Shown: positions 43,567 to 52,978 of the stretch, piece after piece
Numbering within the stretch: the first letter of the stretch is position 1
Layout: each line of letters starts with the position of its first letter
Source of the DNA: Cyanobium sp. Cruz CV13-4-11
GTDB taxonomy: Bacteria > Cyanobacteriota > Cyanobacteriia > PCC-6307 > Cyanobiaceae
DNA: 64,000 bases
Assembly (NCBI RefSeq): GCF_024346055.1
Contig: NZ_JAGQCH010000015.1
Span: forward strand, 27,475 to 91,474
Direction of reading: 5' to 3'
Program-made: the position numbers and the translations under genes
Notes under the pieces: generated by a model
Databases searched by the model: none
Told to the model about the DNA's origin: nothing
The model's input: the letters and a program-made list of their open reading frames with translations, nothing else

Positions 43567-44964
43567 ATGTGGTGGCGAACTCCCTGGCTGAGACAGCGGC
43601 GGCTGCTGCTGGGGCTGGCCCTGTTCGACACCCTGCTGTTGTTGGGCACTTACAACAGCCTGTTCCTGCAACGGTTCGACCGCTGGGCCGGCGTCACTGG
43701 GGGCATCGGAAGCCTGATCGGGCTCTGGGTGGGGGTCTCCTACCTGCTGGGGCGCTATTCCAAGCCCGACCAGGGTCAGCGTGATTCCCAGCGCCGGCGG
43801 CTGGGCGCCACCGCCGTGGTCGCCCTGCTGGTGCTGGCCGTCGTGGTGGTTGTCCTCAACTGGGGACTGAAGGTTGAAGATCCGCGAACGTTCCGCAACT
43901 TCATCCTTCCCCTGCTAGCGGCCGTCACCCTGGCCTCCGGAACGGCCCAGCTGGTCGTCACCCGCCTGCTGAGTCGGCGCCAGGCCTGGCTGCTGGTGGG
44001 GGAGGCTGAGGAACTGAACGTGGTTCAACGGGAACTGGAGCGTGACGGAGGTCAGCCACTGCTCGCTCTCCACTACTGCGACTGCCGGGCGCTCGCTCCT
44101 GACTTCGAGACGATCCTGCTGTCGGTGGATGGCATCGCAGTGAGTGAGGCCGCCGAACTGAACGATGCCCTGCTGCAGAAGTTGCTGGCACGGCGCGAAC
44201 GCGGCGCCAGCGTCTGCAGCCTCGTGATCTGGGTCGAGCATCACCTGCAGCGGGTTCCCCCGGAGCTGTTCTCCAGTCGCTGGCTGCTGCAGGCGGATGG
44301 GTTCGAACTGCAACCCAACCGCTGGGGATGGCAGCTCAAACGCCTTGGCGACGTGGTCGTCGCCAGCCTGTTGTTGGTGGTCACGGCGCCGATCCTGCTG
44401 ATCGCCGCCATCGCCATCCGCCTCGAAGACGGGGGGGGCATCCTCTACCGCCAGCGGCGCACAGGCCTCTACGGGGAGGCCATCGAAGTGTGGAAGCTGA
44501 GAACCATGTGCCAGGAAGCGGAGACACGCGGGGCCCGCTGGGCCAGCCGCAATGACCCCCGTGTCACCGTGGTGGGAAACACATTGAGACGGCTGCGCAT
44601 CGATGAACTGCCCCAGCTGATTTCCGTTCTCAAGGGTGAGATGAGTCTGATCGGTCCAAGGCCGGAGCGGCCCGAGATTGAGGACACTCTCGAACAACAG
44701 ATCCAGCATTATCGGGTGCGCCACTGGGTGCGGCCAGGCCTGAGCGGGTGGGCGCAGGTCTGCTACCCCTATGGCGCCAGCATTGAAGACAGCAGGATGA
44801 AACTCAGCTACGACCTTTATTATCTGCGCAATGCCAGTCTGATGCTTGACACTCTCATTCTGATCAAGACAATACGTCTGCTGGCAAGAGCCCGAGGGGC
44901 CCAGCCTGTCAGTTGTCAACTGCCATCCAGAGCCGACTTCAAGGCCATGCGTAGAGCCCCATGA
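43567..44964 (+). CDS. Polyprenyl-phosphate sugar-1-phosphate transferase (initiating enzyme)
   Basis: A 465-residue protein of the bacterial sugar transferase family (WbaP/WcaJ-like). Four N-terminal spans (residues about 10-135) precede a central cytoplasmic region and the catalytic domain from about residue 260: LKRLGDVVVASLLLVVTAPI, ILYRQRRTGLYG, VWKLRTM, RLRIDELPQLISVLKGEMSL followed by IGPRPE, and VRPGLSGWAQVCYPYGAS. It transfers a sugar phosphate (often glucose- or galactose-1-phosphate) to undecaprenyl phosphate, starting a surface glycan. It is the first gene of the glycan region and stands 33 bases before the epimerase gene. Confidence 0.92.
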   Translation: MWWRTPWLRQRRLLLGLALFDTLLLLGTYNSLFLQRFDRWAGVTGGIGSLIGLWVGVSYLLGRYSKPDQGQRDSQRRRLGATAVVALLVLAVVVVVLNWGLKVEDPRTFRNFILPLLAAVTLASGTAQLVVTRLLSRRQAWLLVGEAEELNVVQRELERDGGQPLLALHYCDCRALAPDFETILLSVDGIAVSEAAELNDALLQKLLARRERGASVCSLVIWVEHHLQRVPPELFSSRWLLQADGFELQPNRWGWQLKRLGDVVVASLLLVVTAPILLIAAIAIRLEDGGGILYRQRRTGLYGEAIEVWKLRTMCQEAETRGARWASRNDPRVTVVGNTLRRLRIDELPQLISVLKGEMSLIGPRPERPEIEDTLEQQIQHYRVRHWVRPGLSGWAQVCYPYGASIEDSRMKLSYDLYYLRNASLMLDTLILIKTIRLLARARGAQPVSCQLPSRADFKAMRRAP

Positions 44965-44997
44965 CCCCGTAGGATCAGCCGTGAATGGCAACGGTCT

Positions 44998-46095
44998 TTG
45001 GCGACTGTCCTGATCACTGGAGGAGCCGGCTTCATCGGCAGCCACACCTGTCTCGTCCTGATCGGTGCGGGCCATCGTGTGGTTGTTGTCGACAACCTGC
45101 AGAACAGCAGCGTTGAAGCACTGCACCGTGTCGCAGAGCTCTGCAGCCTCAGCCCGGACCATGCCAGCGGCCACCAGGAATGGAGGTCGGCCTCGGGCGA
45201 AAGCCAACTGATCTTCATCAACGGTGATATCAGAAGCCCCGTTGACCTGGATCTGGCCTTCCGATCCGGAGGCCCCGGGGACAGCTCCGATATCACGGCC
45301 GTTCTTCACTTCGCCGGCCTCAAAGCGGTGGGGGACTCGATCCACCAACCGCTCAGCTACTGGCACGTCAACGTCGAAGGCACGCGCTGCCTGCTGGAGG
45401 CCATGCGCCGGCACGGCTGCCGCACCATCGTGTTCAGCAGCACCGCCGCGCTCTATGGCGTCCCCGAGGCGTTGCCGATCCCGGAAAGTGCCTGCATTCA
45501 GCCGGCCAATCCCTACGGTCAGACCAAAGCGGCTGTCGAGCAGCTGCTGGCCGATGTCGCCCAGAGTGAACCGGGCTGGCGCATGGCGCGATTGCGCTAT
45601 TTCAACCCCGTCGGCGCCCACCCCAGCGGATGCATCGGCGAAGACCCCAATGGGGTGCCCTCGAATCTGTTTCCCCTGATCACGCAGGTGGCCATGGGGA
45701 TCCGGCCCCATGTGAAGATCTTCGGCTCCGACTGGCCCACACCTGATGGCACCGGCATCCGTGACTTCATCCATGTGATGGATCTCGCCGAAGGCCATCG
45801 GCAGGCCCTGGACGTGCTCCTGGCCTCAGACGAACAGATCCTGACCCTCAACCTGGGCAGTGGCCAGGGCCATTCCGTGCTCGAAATGATCCAGGCCTTC
45901 GAGCGGATCAACGGCTGTCTTGTGGCCTATGAGTTTGCGCCGCGCAGGCCAGGCGATGTGGCGGAGAGTGTGGCCGATCCCTCTGCCGCCAAGCATCTTC
46001 TGGGCTGGTCCACCACGCGAAGTCTTGAGGACATCTGCCGGGATGGCTGGGCCTGGAGGCAGCGGAACCGGAACGGCTACCGCAATCGGCGATAG
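44998..46095 (+). CDS. galE: UDP-glucose 4-epimerase GalE
   Basis: A 365-residue extended short-chain dehydrogenase. The NAD site is ITGGAGFIGSHTCLVL; LHFAGLKAVGDSIHQPLSYW, FSSTAALYG and PYGQTKAAVE (catalytic Tyr-x3-Lys) follow, then RYFNPVGAHPSG, GTGIRDFIHVMDLAEGHRQAL and a GalE-like C-terminus. It interconverts UDP-glucose and UDP-galactose (or the N-acetyl forms), feeding the neighbouring glycosyltransferases. The only codon that includes the strand before GGAGFIGS is TTG 44998; the ATG at 44985 is out of frame. It converges with the next gene, overlapping by 19 bases. Confidence 0.93.
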   Translation: MATVLITGGAGFIGSHTCLVLIGAGHRVVVVDNLQNSSVEALHRVAELCSLSPDHASGHQEWRSASGESQLIFINGDIRSPVDLDLAFRSGGPGDSSDITAVLHFAGLKAVGDSIHQPLSYWHVNVEGTRCLLEAMRRHGCRTIVFSSTAALYGVPEALPIPESACIQPANPYGQTKAAVEQLLADVAQSEPGWRMARLRYFNPVGAHPSGCIGEDPNGVPSNLFPLITQVAMGIRPHVKIFGSDWPTPDGTGIRDFIHVMDLAEGHRQALDVLLASDEQILTLNLGSGQGHSVLEMIQAFERINGCLVAYEFAPRRPGDVAESVADPSAAKHLLGWSTTRSLEDICRDGWAWRQRNRNGYRNRR

Positions 46096-46895
46096 AGCCA
46101 GCTCTGCAGGCTGGCCGGCATGATGCGAAGGCCAAAAGCGGCAAAAGCCCAGAGAAGATTCATCGGTGAAGACAGCTGAAGCTCCCGCATGGCCCTGAGC
46201 CGGACGTGGAGGTCCGCCCACGCCTGCTGCCAACCGCCGCGGCGTCGGAAGAAGGCGGCGTCCCGCTGGAAGTTCAGCAGCGGTTCCGGCAGGTTGGCGA
46301 ACACATAGCCCGACGTCGCCGCCGAGATCCAGAGATGGTAGTCCTCGGTGCGTTTCACATCTTCACGGTAACGAAGACCGGACTCAAAAACCCGGCGACG
46401 CAGCATCACCGTGGGGTGATTCAGGGGATTGCTGCGCGGCAAGGTGGCCACAATGGCCGCGTGGCTGATGGGCATCCTCTTGAGCTGAAGATAGGCACCG
46501 TGCTCATCAACTTCGTGGCAAGCCGTGCCAAGAATGTCAACCTCTGCATGCTCGATCATGTACTGGCGCTGGCGCTCCATGCGCCCGGGAAGGGATTCAT
46601 CATCGGCATCCATTCGCGCCAGGAAGGCCACACCTGGATCCCGCAGCGCCTCCTCAAGAAGCTGGTTGAGGCCGTGGGCGAGTCCTCGGGATTCCGCCAC
46701 CTCCCGCAGCACCAGCGTGGCGGGAGCGGCGGCGGCTCGGAACCGGTCGGGGTCCGTGAGCTGGCCACCATCGACCCGCAGGTACAGCAGGTCGCCGGGG
46801 GCCAGACTGGAGGCCGTGCTGCGGATGGCCCGCAGGGCCAGGGGAGCTGGTGTGTCCCCCTTCATGCAAAGCAGGGTCGCGATGCGCGCTGTCAC
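46077..46895 (-). CDS. Family 2 glycosyltransferase
   Basis: A 272-residue GT-A fold enzyme. It has YLRVDGGQLTD in the nucleotide-binding region, AFLARMDADDESLPGRMERQ with the metal-binding DxD, and TEDYHLWISAATSGYVFANL with the acidic base region. A hydrophobic C-terminus ending LQSWLYRRLR suggests membrane association. Donor and acceptor are unknown. Its start overlaps the preceding gene (46892) by 4 bases, so it is the end of a leftward operon. It overlaps galE at the 3' ends. Confidence 0.87.
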   Translation of the reverse strand: MTARIATLLCMKGDTPAPLALRAIRSTASSLAPGDLLYLRVDGGQLTDPDRFRAAAAPATLVLREVAESRGLAHGLNQLLEEALRDPGVAFLARMDADDESLPGRMERQRQYMIEHAEVDILGTACHEVDEHGAYLQLKRMPISHAAIVATLPRSNPLNHPTVMLRRRVFESGLRYREDVKRTEDYHLWISAATSGYVFANLPEPLLNFQRDAAFFRRRGGWQQAWADLHVRLRAMRELQLSSPMNLLWAFAAFGLRIMPASLQSWLYRRLR

Positions 46896-47794
46896 AGCGC
46901 CTGGGTGGCTTGCAACGGCAGATCGATTTCCACATGGGCCGCCTGGGGAACGAAATCCCGCAGGGCCTCAACATCCACCCGCTGGCCGTCGAGGAAGCGC
47001 TCCAGCAGGGCCTCACTGGAGTAGTCATCACTTTCGCCGGCCCGGTTGTCGAGGATGGTCTGCACCTTGTTGATCGGTGCGCAGAAGGCCACCGACTGGT
47101 CGAAGCAAAGCAGGTCAGGCTTGACCAAGGCGAAAAGGGAACTGGAGGAGGACAGCACCTGCTCCAGACGGTTGGGGTTGGTGTAGGGGAGCGTCCGCAG
47201 CAGGCCGAGCAGATCGGCGAGGCGATACACGGAACTGGACACCTCGATCGGATAGCCGAAGTCGCCGGTCTGTCCCACCCAACGAAACCGCAGCCCACCG
47301 TCCACGGGCTGGAAATCCGGCAGCGGCTGCACGCAGTTCATCGAATAGCAGCGCGTGGTGTTGTGGCCGACGCGCAGGGAGAAGCCGATGGCAGAGGGCT
47401 GCTGGTCGAGGGCGCCATGGATGGCATGCAACGAAAAGGGCCGCACGAAGATGTTGTCGTCAACGAGAAACAGCAGCTGCTCACAGCTGGCGCGCCAGGA
47501 GCGCAGCCGCAGGCGATCCAGGATCCGGCGCCAGCGGGAGGCGGCGGGGGGTTGGCGCAGACAGGCCAGCAGATCGTGGCGAAAGGAGCGCTCCTGCACC
47601 CAGTCAATCAGGAGCCGGCCCTGGAACTCCTGCTGCAGCTGGGCATAACCCTGGGCGAACGCCTCTGAGCTGGTCCGGTAGAGCACGGTGATCGGAGACT
47701 GCGCCGCCTCCAGGCAATGCAGGGCGAACGACGCCAGGGTCGCCTGCAACTGCAGGGGCCGATCCTTGGAAAAGATCAGGGTGAGGGTGCGCAT
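46892..47794 (-). CDS. Putative glycosyltransferase (GT-A-like)
   Basis: A 300-residue protein beginning RTLTLIFSKDRPLQLQATLA, a start typical of a group of GT-A-like proteins, with LLFLVDDNIFVRPFSLHAIH carrying a DD metal motif and LRFRWVGQTGDFGYPIEVSS in the acceptor half. The fold assignment is reasonable but the exact family is uncertain. It overlaps both neighbours: 4 bases with the downstream GT2 and 1 base with the upstream GT4. Confidence 0.7.
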   Translation of the reverse strand: MRTLTLIFSKDRPLQLQATLASFALHCLEAAQSPITVLYRTSSEAFAQGYAQLQQEFQGRLLIDWVQERSFRHDLLACLRQPPAASRWRRILDRLRLRSWRASCEQLLFLVDDNIFVRPFSLHAIHGALDQQPSAIGFSLRVGHNTTRCYSMNCVQPLPDFQPVDGGLRFRWVGQTGDFGYPIEVSSSVYRLADLLGLLRTLPYTNPNRLEQVLSSSSSLFALVKPDLLCFDQSVAFCAPINKVQTILDNRAGESDDYSSEALLERFLDGQRVDVEALRDFVPQAAHVEIDLPLQATQAL

Positions 47795-49089
47795 CAGAGC
47801 TGGGGCGGGGCCGGGAACTGGTCGGTGATCGCCTCCCCCTCCAGCAGGCAGCGATACAGCCGTTCGTACTGGTCGGCGATGCCCTCCCAGGTGAAGTGGG
47901 CCCGCCAGGCCCGATGGGCGGAGGCGGCCATCCTGGTGCGGGCGGGGGCGTCGGCCAGCAGGGCCTCCAGCCGCTGGGTCCCGGCGGCCAGATCGGCCCG
48001 CACACTGCCTTCCCGGTCGTCACTGCGCACACCGGGCAACAACTCGCCCCCACCTGTCCAGCTGATGATCTCGGCCGCATTGCCCACCGGCGTGACCAGG
48101 AAGGGGGTGCGGGAAGCAGCGGCTTCGAACAACACCAGGGGGGAACACTCGATCCAGGAGGGGAACAGGAGAAGATCCGCCTCCAGAAAGGCACTAATTG
48201 TGTCCTCACGCGATAGCGAAACACACTTGATCTGGCGTTCTTGTACTCTGTTGCGCTTCCGCCTCAGACGGCGCAAGAGTTGAAACCAGATGGGAAAGCC
48301 AACGCCACGCAGACTTTTGCGGCGAACGATGTAGTAGAGAGCTTTGAGGATATGAATCGGCCTGACTAATGTTATGACTGGTCGGTCGAAGTCAGGGCAG
48401 ACGAGCAGCAACGTTGCTTTATTTAGGCTGGAGTGGGAAAAGATCTCTACCGCTTCTTCCTGACCTTTGGCCACTGAGAGATAGCCTGCTACATGCAGGA
48501 TCAGATGGTGGTCTGTCGGAATTCCTAGACGCTGACGTATGTCACCATCTTCGAAGCGATCAAACTCATCGGCCGCTGCTCCATTGGGAATGATGGCGAT
48601 TGACTCAACACCGGCATTGCGCGCGAAGTCGATATCTCGGTAGGAGTCGGAAAGAAAGACACAGGCATCGTAGCTGCGCATCCACTCCCCCATTGAGGAG
48701 AAATAGTTGCGAAAAATAGGATCTTCGAGAGCAGAAAAACCCGTTGGCACGAACACCTTACGGGCTTTCAGCCGGGAGAGCAGCGGTAGGGTGAGGTCGG
48801 TAGCCCATTGCTGGGCTGCGAAGTTCACAATGATGTCTGGATTAAAGTCCAGCAGAAAGTTTTGGTAGCCAGAGACATCGCCCCAGATGCCAATTGCGCT
48901 CTTGCCATGAACATCAAAGGACCGGACATCAACGCCTTCAATCTGACTGACTTGGCGTCGTGGGTCGTTGCTTGTGGCGACGGTTACTTGATGGCCTCGC
49001 TGCACGAGGCGTTCTGAGATCTGGCGTACCACCTCAGACATGCCGTGACGGGCTGGTAGGTAGGACTCGACCGTATGGAGGATCTTCAT
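47794..49089 (-). CDS. Family 4 glycosyltransferase
   Basis: A 431-residue GT-B fold retaining enzyme. The N-domain starts MKILHTVESYLPARHGMSEV; the C-domain has LILHVAGYLSVAKGQEEAVE and LLLFPSWIECSPLVLFEAAA followed by TPFLVTPVGNA, where the Glu of the E-x7-E motif sits. The middle section (about 48200-48900) is clearly richer in A+T than the first and last thirds, suggesting a mosaic history. It is 23 bases downstream of the methyltransferase gene. Confidence 0.88.
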   Translation of the reverse strand: MKILHTVESYLPARHGMSEVVRQISERLVQRGHQVTVATSNDPRRQVSQIEGVDVRSFDVHGKSAIGIWGDVSGYQNFLLDFNPDIIVNFAAQQWATDLTLPLLSRLKARKVFVPTGFSALEDPIFRNYFSSMGEWMRSYDACVFLSDSYRDIDFARNAGVESIAIIPNGAAADEFDRFEDGDIRQRLGIPTDHHLILHVAGYLSVAKGQEEAVEIFSHSSLNKATLLLVCPDFDRPVITLVRPIHILKALYYIVRRKSLRGVGFPIWFQLLRRLRRKRNRVQERQIKCVSLSREDTISAFLEADLLLFPSWIECSPLVLFEAAASRTPFLVTPVGNAAEIISWTGGGELLPGVRSDDREGSVRADLAAGTQRLEALLADAPARTRMAASAHRAWRAHFTWEGIADQYERLYRCLLEGEAITDQFPAPPQL

Positions 49090-49112
49090 GGGTCGAGGGG
49101 GCTGGGGGGAAC

Positions 49113-49859
49113 CTACGCCGCAGCCGGGGCGGCGGGATAAACCAGGGTCATGCCTGGGAGGCTGAGACCCGAATGCACGGCATGGAAGCGTCCGGGAAAG
49201 GCCGCGAGGGTCTCCTCGACAGCCTGGCGGGGACCGATGTTGTAACCGGATTCCGAGGACTGGAGGAAGGTGTCGTGTAGCAGCAGCAGCGGGTCTGGGA
49301 CGGCAGCCAGGATCCCGTCGATCTCACGCCTGACGCTGGCATGGGAGTGGTCACCGTCGAGGAAGAACAGGGGGGAAGGGGGACGTCCCGCCCGCTCCCA
49401 GAGGACGAGGGAGGTGGTCAGGCCGTCGCCCTGGTGCAGCTGCACACCCTCGAGGCCCCGTACCATCGCGCCCCGCTGGGCATGGGGATGTTCCACATGG
49501 TCGACATCGTCGGGGAGATCGCAGGAATGGATGGTGGTGGGGATGTGGAAGTACTGGGCAATTTCGTGAAAGATCCTCGCCGACTTGCCGATGTTGGTGC
49601 CCCACTCGAAGATCAGCGATGGCTCGAAGCGACAGACCGTCGCCGTCATCAGCATCAGCTCCTGGAGGGGGAAGGGATGGACGCCGACCACGGGAACCAG
49701 GGTGCGGGCCACGAATGCTGAGGTGACCCAGCCGTCCACTTCAAACTCCCCGCAGGCGGGATTGCGGGATGGGTTGGCCGTGCTGAGGAAAGGATTCAGG
49801 GATTTCGAACGTTCGGCGGAGGACCCACGAAGATCCAGCAGCCGAGTAAGGAGTCCCAT
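49113..49859 (-). CDS. Class I SAM methyltransferase, CmcI-like
   Basis: A 248-residue protein with a Rossmann methyltransferase core: LIFEWGTNIGKSARIFHEIA (motif I), IHSCDLPDD, LHQGDGLTTS, and SPLFFLDGDHSHASVRREID, the Asp-Gly-Asp-His element found in CmcI/rhamnosyl O-methyltransferase relatives. It probably O-methylates a sugar of the glycan; the acceptor is not known. It stands 30 bases after the epimerase gene in the same direction. Confidence 0.75.
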   Translation of the reverse strand: MGLLTRLLDLRGSSAERSKSLNPFLSTANPSRNPACGEFEVDGWVTSAFVARTLVPVVGVHPFPLQELMLMTATVCRFEPSLIFEWGTNIGKSARIFHEIAQYFHIPTTIHSCDLPDDVDHVEHPHAQRGAMVRGLEGVQLHQGDGLTTSLVLWERAGRPPSPLFFLDGDHSHASVRREIDGILAAVPDPLLLLHDTFLQSSESGYNIGPRQAVEETLAAFPGRFHAVHSGLSLPGMTLVYPAAPAAA

Positions 49860-49889
49860 GGTTGTGAATCGGGCGGGCAGAGGGCGTCC

Positions 49890-50825
49890 TCAGGGGGTGG
49901 AGGACGTCGTTAGGGCATGATCCCACATCTCTGTGAGACCACGCTGGAGAGATACATCCGGACGCCATCCACAGGCAGAACGAAGCTTCTGGGCGTCGAG
50001 CACATTGGCCTCAACATCGAAACGCCGTGAGGGAAGATGGCGCACCTTAATGGTGTGCCCTGTAGCCTCGGCCAACGGACGCAGCATGGCGATCACATCG
50101 AGGTTGCTGGCCCCGATTCCGGTGCCAAGATTATAGATTTCACCATCTCGGCCGAAGTCCAAGGCCGCAAGGATGCCACTGGCCACATCACTGACATGGA
50201 TGTAATCGCGGATGGTACCCACGTCGCCATAGACCTCGATCTCACGGGCCGAAAGGGTGGCGTCGATGGCAGCGGCGAGGAAACCCTGGCCGGTCCGAGA
50301 ACGCTGCTGGACGCCGTAGGCGTTGGCTGGCCGCACCACCACCACCGGCAAGTCACGGGTGTGATGAAACATTAGGGCGTAATTGTCGATCGTGAGCTTG
50401 GTGATGCCGTAGGGGCTGATGGGGGCTGTCGGGTGGGATTCGGCCATAGGCAGAGTGCAGGGCGGGCCGTAGACCGTGCCTCCGGAGGAAACAAGCAGCA
50501 GACGGCGAACCCCGACGGCCATCGCCTCCTCAAGCAATCCGACGCTCCCGGGCAGATTGGCGAGCAGGTCGAAGACGGGGTCGCCGTAACTGGTCTTGGG
50601 GACGGTGGCGTAGGCCAGGTCGATCACCTCGCAGCCCGGCTCGAGGATCTCCCGCATCTGGGCGCGATTGCCGAGATCGGCGCTGCGATAGGCGAACGGC
50701 AGGGTGGAAGTGTGGGCTCCGGGGGGACGCCGTCCCACAACAGTCACCTCACGGCCGGAAGCGACCAGCTCCTGGCTGACCAGGGAGCCGATGAAACCGG
50801 CTCCGCCGATGACGATGGTCTTCAT
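49890..50825 (-). CDS. NAD-dependent sugar epimerase/dehydratase
   Basis: A 311-residue extended SDR. It shows IVIGGAGFIGSLVSQELVAS (NAD site), LLVSSGGTVYGPP with catalytic Ser, SPYGITKLTIDNYAL with Tyr-x3-Lys, RPANAYGVQQRS and GTIRDYIHVSDVASGI. The Arg-Pro-Ala-Asn-x-Tyr-Gly motif resembles WbpP/WcaG-like 4-epimerases, but the sugar cannot be fixed. It overlaps the upstream GT2 gene by 4 bases (50822-50825). Confidence 0.85.
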   Translation of the reverse strand: MKTIVIGGAGFIGSLVSQELVASGREVTVVGRRPPGAHTSTLPFAYRSADLGNRAQMREILEPGCEVIDLAYATVPKTSYGDPVFDLLANLPGSVGLLEEAMAVGVRRLLLVSSGGTVYGPPCTLPMAESHPTAPISPYGITKLTIDNYALMFHHTRDLPVVVVRPANAYGVQQRSRTGQGFLAAAIDATLSAREIEVYGDVGTIRDYIHVSDVASGILAALDFGRDGEIYNLGTGIGASNLDVIAMLRPLAEATGHTIKVRHLPSRRFDVEANVLDAQKLRSACGWRPDVSLQRGLTEMWDHALTTSSTP

Positions 50826-51838
50826 TGCGGCCTCCTGAACCGTTGCGCCACGCGCCAGATGCGCTTGGCGAGATTCCGGAAGGGACCCGCGTTATGCAGG
50901 AGGTCGTAGGCGGGGGACGCACGGACCATCCATGCTCCCTTCATGGCCTGGACGCGGGCCAGAGCGTCTTGCCTTAGGGGTGACAGGGCATGTCCCGTAG
51001 CGAGGCTCTGGATGGCCTGGAGCAGGACCTCCTGCATCCGGGCAAAGTCGAGTGGGGGCTGCAGTGAGGAAGCGTCACCATGGGTGAGCGCAGCGATGGC
51101 ATGCACACACGGATCATCACTGGGCAAGCCGGCTGCAGCAGCGATGTTTTCCGCGCTGATCGTGATCAGGCGATTACGGAATGGAGACGGACCGACACGG
51201 GACATGCTGCCGGGGATCTCTCGATAAACGAGTAAAACCTGGCCAACGTTCGCCACGGAACCGATACGAGAGAGACGCGACCACAATTCATAGTCTTCCG
51301 GCGGTTGGCGCTCAGGGTCTGTGGTGTAGCCGCCAACCTGCTGAAGCGCGGCACGTAAAAGTAGGACAGAACTGTGGACAAACGGGTTGTTGAACAACAA
51401 TTGATAGCGCAGGGTTGGCTCATCGACTGGATGGCGGTGAAACCGTTCCACGAGGCGATCAACCTCCATGATCTGGGCCCATGAACCCACTAGTACACAG
51501 TCTTGGTGTGCTTCCATATAAGCCACCTGCAAGGCGAGGCGATCGGGATGGGAAAGATCGTCCTGATCCTGCCGAGCCACATAGGTTCCACAGGCGAGGG
51601 AGATGCCATGGTTGAGGGTACGGGCTAGACCCTGGTTGGCTTGCTGGAAAAAGCGGATGCGCTGATCGTCAAAGTCGTCAAGGACAGAAGCCGACCCATC
51701 GACAGAACCATCGTCAATAACGATCAGCTCAAAGTCCTCGAACGACTGAGAAAGAATGCTGGAGATGGCCGCATGCAGATAGGGTAGACCGTTGTATACG
51801 GGCAAGACAACCGAAACACGTGGAGATTGAAAAGTCAT
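50822..51838 (-). CDS. Family 2 glycosyltransferase
   Basis: A 338-residue GT-A enzyme with SVVLPVYNGLPYLHAAISSI, ELIVIDDGSVDGS, the GTYVARQDQDDLSHPDRL metal motif and PEDYELWSRLSRIG. The last 60 residues are basic. It follows the methyltransferase at 51839 without a gap. The C-terminal half shows the same lower-GC texture as its upstream neighbour. Confidence 0.9.
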   Translation of the reverse strand: MTFQSPRVSVVLPVYNGLPYLHAAISSILSQSFEDFELIVIDDGSVDGSASVLDDFDDQRIRFFQQANQGLARTLNHGISLACGTYVARQDQDDLSHPDRLALQVAYMEAHQDCVLVGSWAQIMEVDRLVERFHRHPVDEPTLRYQLLFNNPFVHSSVLLLRAALQQVGGYTTDPERQPPEDYELWSRLSRIGSVANVGQVLLVYREIPGSMSRVGPSPFRNRLITISAENIAAAAGLPSDDPCVHAIAALTHGDASSLQPPLDFARMQEVLLQAIQSLATGHALSPLRQDALARVQAMKGAWMVRASPAYDLLHNAGPFRNLAKRIWRVAQRFRRPQ

Positions 51839-52729
51839 CTACCCAGCATGTTCCGAGGAGTGGAGGCCCTTGGTCGCTTTGACATGCCAGCCAAAACAGC
51901 TGTAGTCGGAAGAACCTCGATCAAGAGATGAACAGATCTGCAAAAATCTCAGAATAACAAGCATCGCCAATCGAACCCGCCACGAGTCCTTAGTAAGGGA
52001 GTAGGCGCTGGACATCTGCGGGAGCCTCCTGATTTCCTGGGCAAGATACTCAAAGTAGTTTCCATTCGGCTCCATCTCCACGGAGCCAAAACCAAGATCC
52101 TCTAAATGCCTGGAATACCAGTTACTAGAAAAACCAGTTGAAAAGAAATAAGGCGAGAAGTGTGTGAAGCTGCAGAATGGAGCCGTCAGCAGAAGCAGAC
52201 CTCCAGGTCGCAAGACCCGCGCAAGCTCTCCAATCGCCGCCAAAGGGTCGGGCAGGTGTTCTAGGACCTCAGTACACAAGACGACATCGAAAGAATCACT
52301 AGGGACCGGAATGTCGACGATATCGCAGACATAGTCAGTGGCACCATACATCCAGTTCTCAACATGACCACCTAGTCCATCACCCTTCCCATCGTAAGCA
52401 GCGTTGTCTTGCGACACATAGTGAAGATGCGAGCAGAAGCGTCGATACTTCTGCTCGCCAGAACCGGCATCTAGCAACCGTGCGCTCGGGGGGATTTTCG
52501 TCAGGACTGACTCAACCCACTGGTCACGCAGACTTGAGTTGGTCGTCCCGACAATAAGGGCTGGGTCCTGAAGACGGGAAGTGATTGAGAAGCAGTCCCA
52601 AATCGACGACTGCAGCTTCCTTCTAGATTGATTACAAGCAGAAAGCTGGCGATGAATAACCCTTTTAGCTTGGACTATCGGCCGCAAGAGTCGCATCACA
52701 GGGTAAGGGAAAAGAATGGAAATACTCAA
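51839..52729 (-). CDS. Class I SAM methyltransferase (Methyltransf_11 type)
   Basis: A 296-residue protein. The core has ARLLDAGSGEQKYRRFCSHL (motif I), DYVCDIVDIPVPSDSFDVVL, CTEVLEHLPDPLAAIGELAR and LRPGGLLLLTAPFCSFTHFS. An extra N-terminal basic helix and a hydrophobic stretch LAMLVILRFLQIC may sit at the membrane. It is a likely glycan methylase. It is the first gene of the leftward series 52729-46077. The 249 bases upstream hold no recognisable gene and then the IS481 remnant. Confidence 0.82.
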   Translation of the reverse strand: MSISILFPYPVMRLLRPIVQAKRVIHRQLSACNQSRRKLQSSIWDCFSITSRLQDPALIVGTTNSSLRDQWVESVLTKIPPSARLLDAGSGEQKYRRFCSHLHYVSQDNAAYDGKGDGLGGHVENWMYGATDYVCDIVDIPVPSDSFDVVLCTEVLEHLPDPLAAIGELARVLRPGGLLLLTAPFCSFTHFSPYFFSTGFSSNWYSRHLEDLGFGSVEMEPNGNYFEYLAQEIRRLPQMSSAYSLTKDSWRVRLAMLVILRFLQICSSLDRGSSDYSCFGWHVKATKGLHSSEHAG

Positions 52730-52978
52730 GTATCTGCGCAGGCGTCAAGACGAAGAGTAACGGATTGGGCGATGCCCAGTTCCAATCGAACACTGAGACC
52801 ACGAGGGGAGAACTACCACTTGCCTGCTGGCTATGCCGAGCCAGGTTACACCTGCAAGACTCATCGTGAGCGTGATGTGAGCTTAGTTGTGTAGTGCCAC
52901 CCGGTTGTTCCGGCTGACAAAGGCGTGTGAGATCGAAAGGGTTGTGATGCGACCCACCAGCCCAAGACCTCACTTCTC

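Noticed and set aside
43915..45798. 627-codon - strand open frame across the sugar transferase and galE
   Set aside because: It spans two clearly recognised + strand genes and shows no family features.
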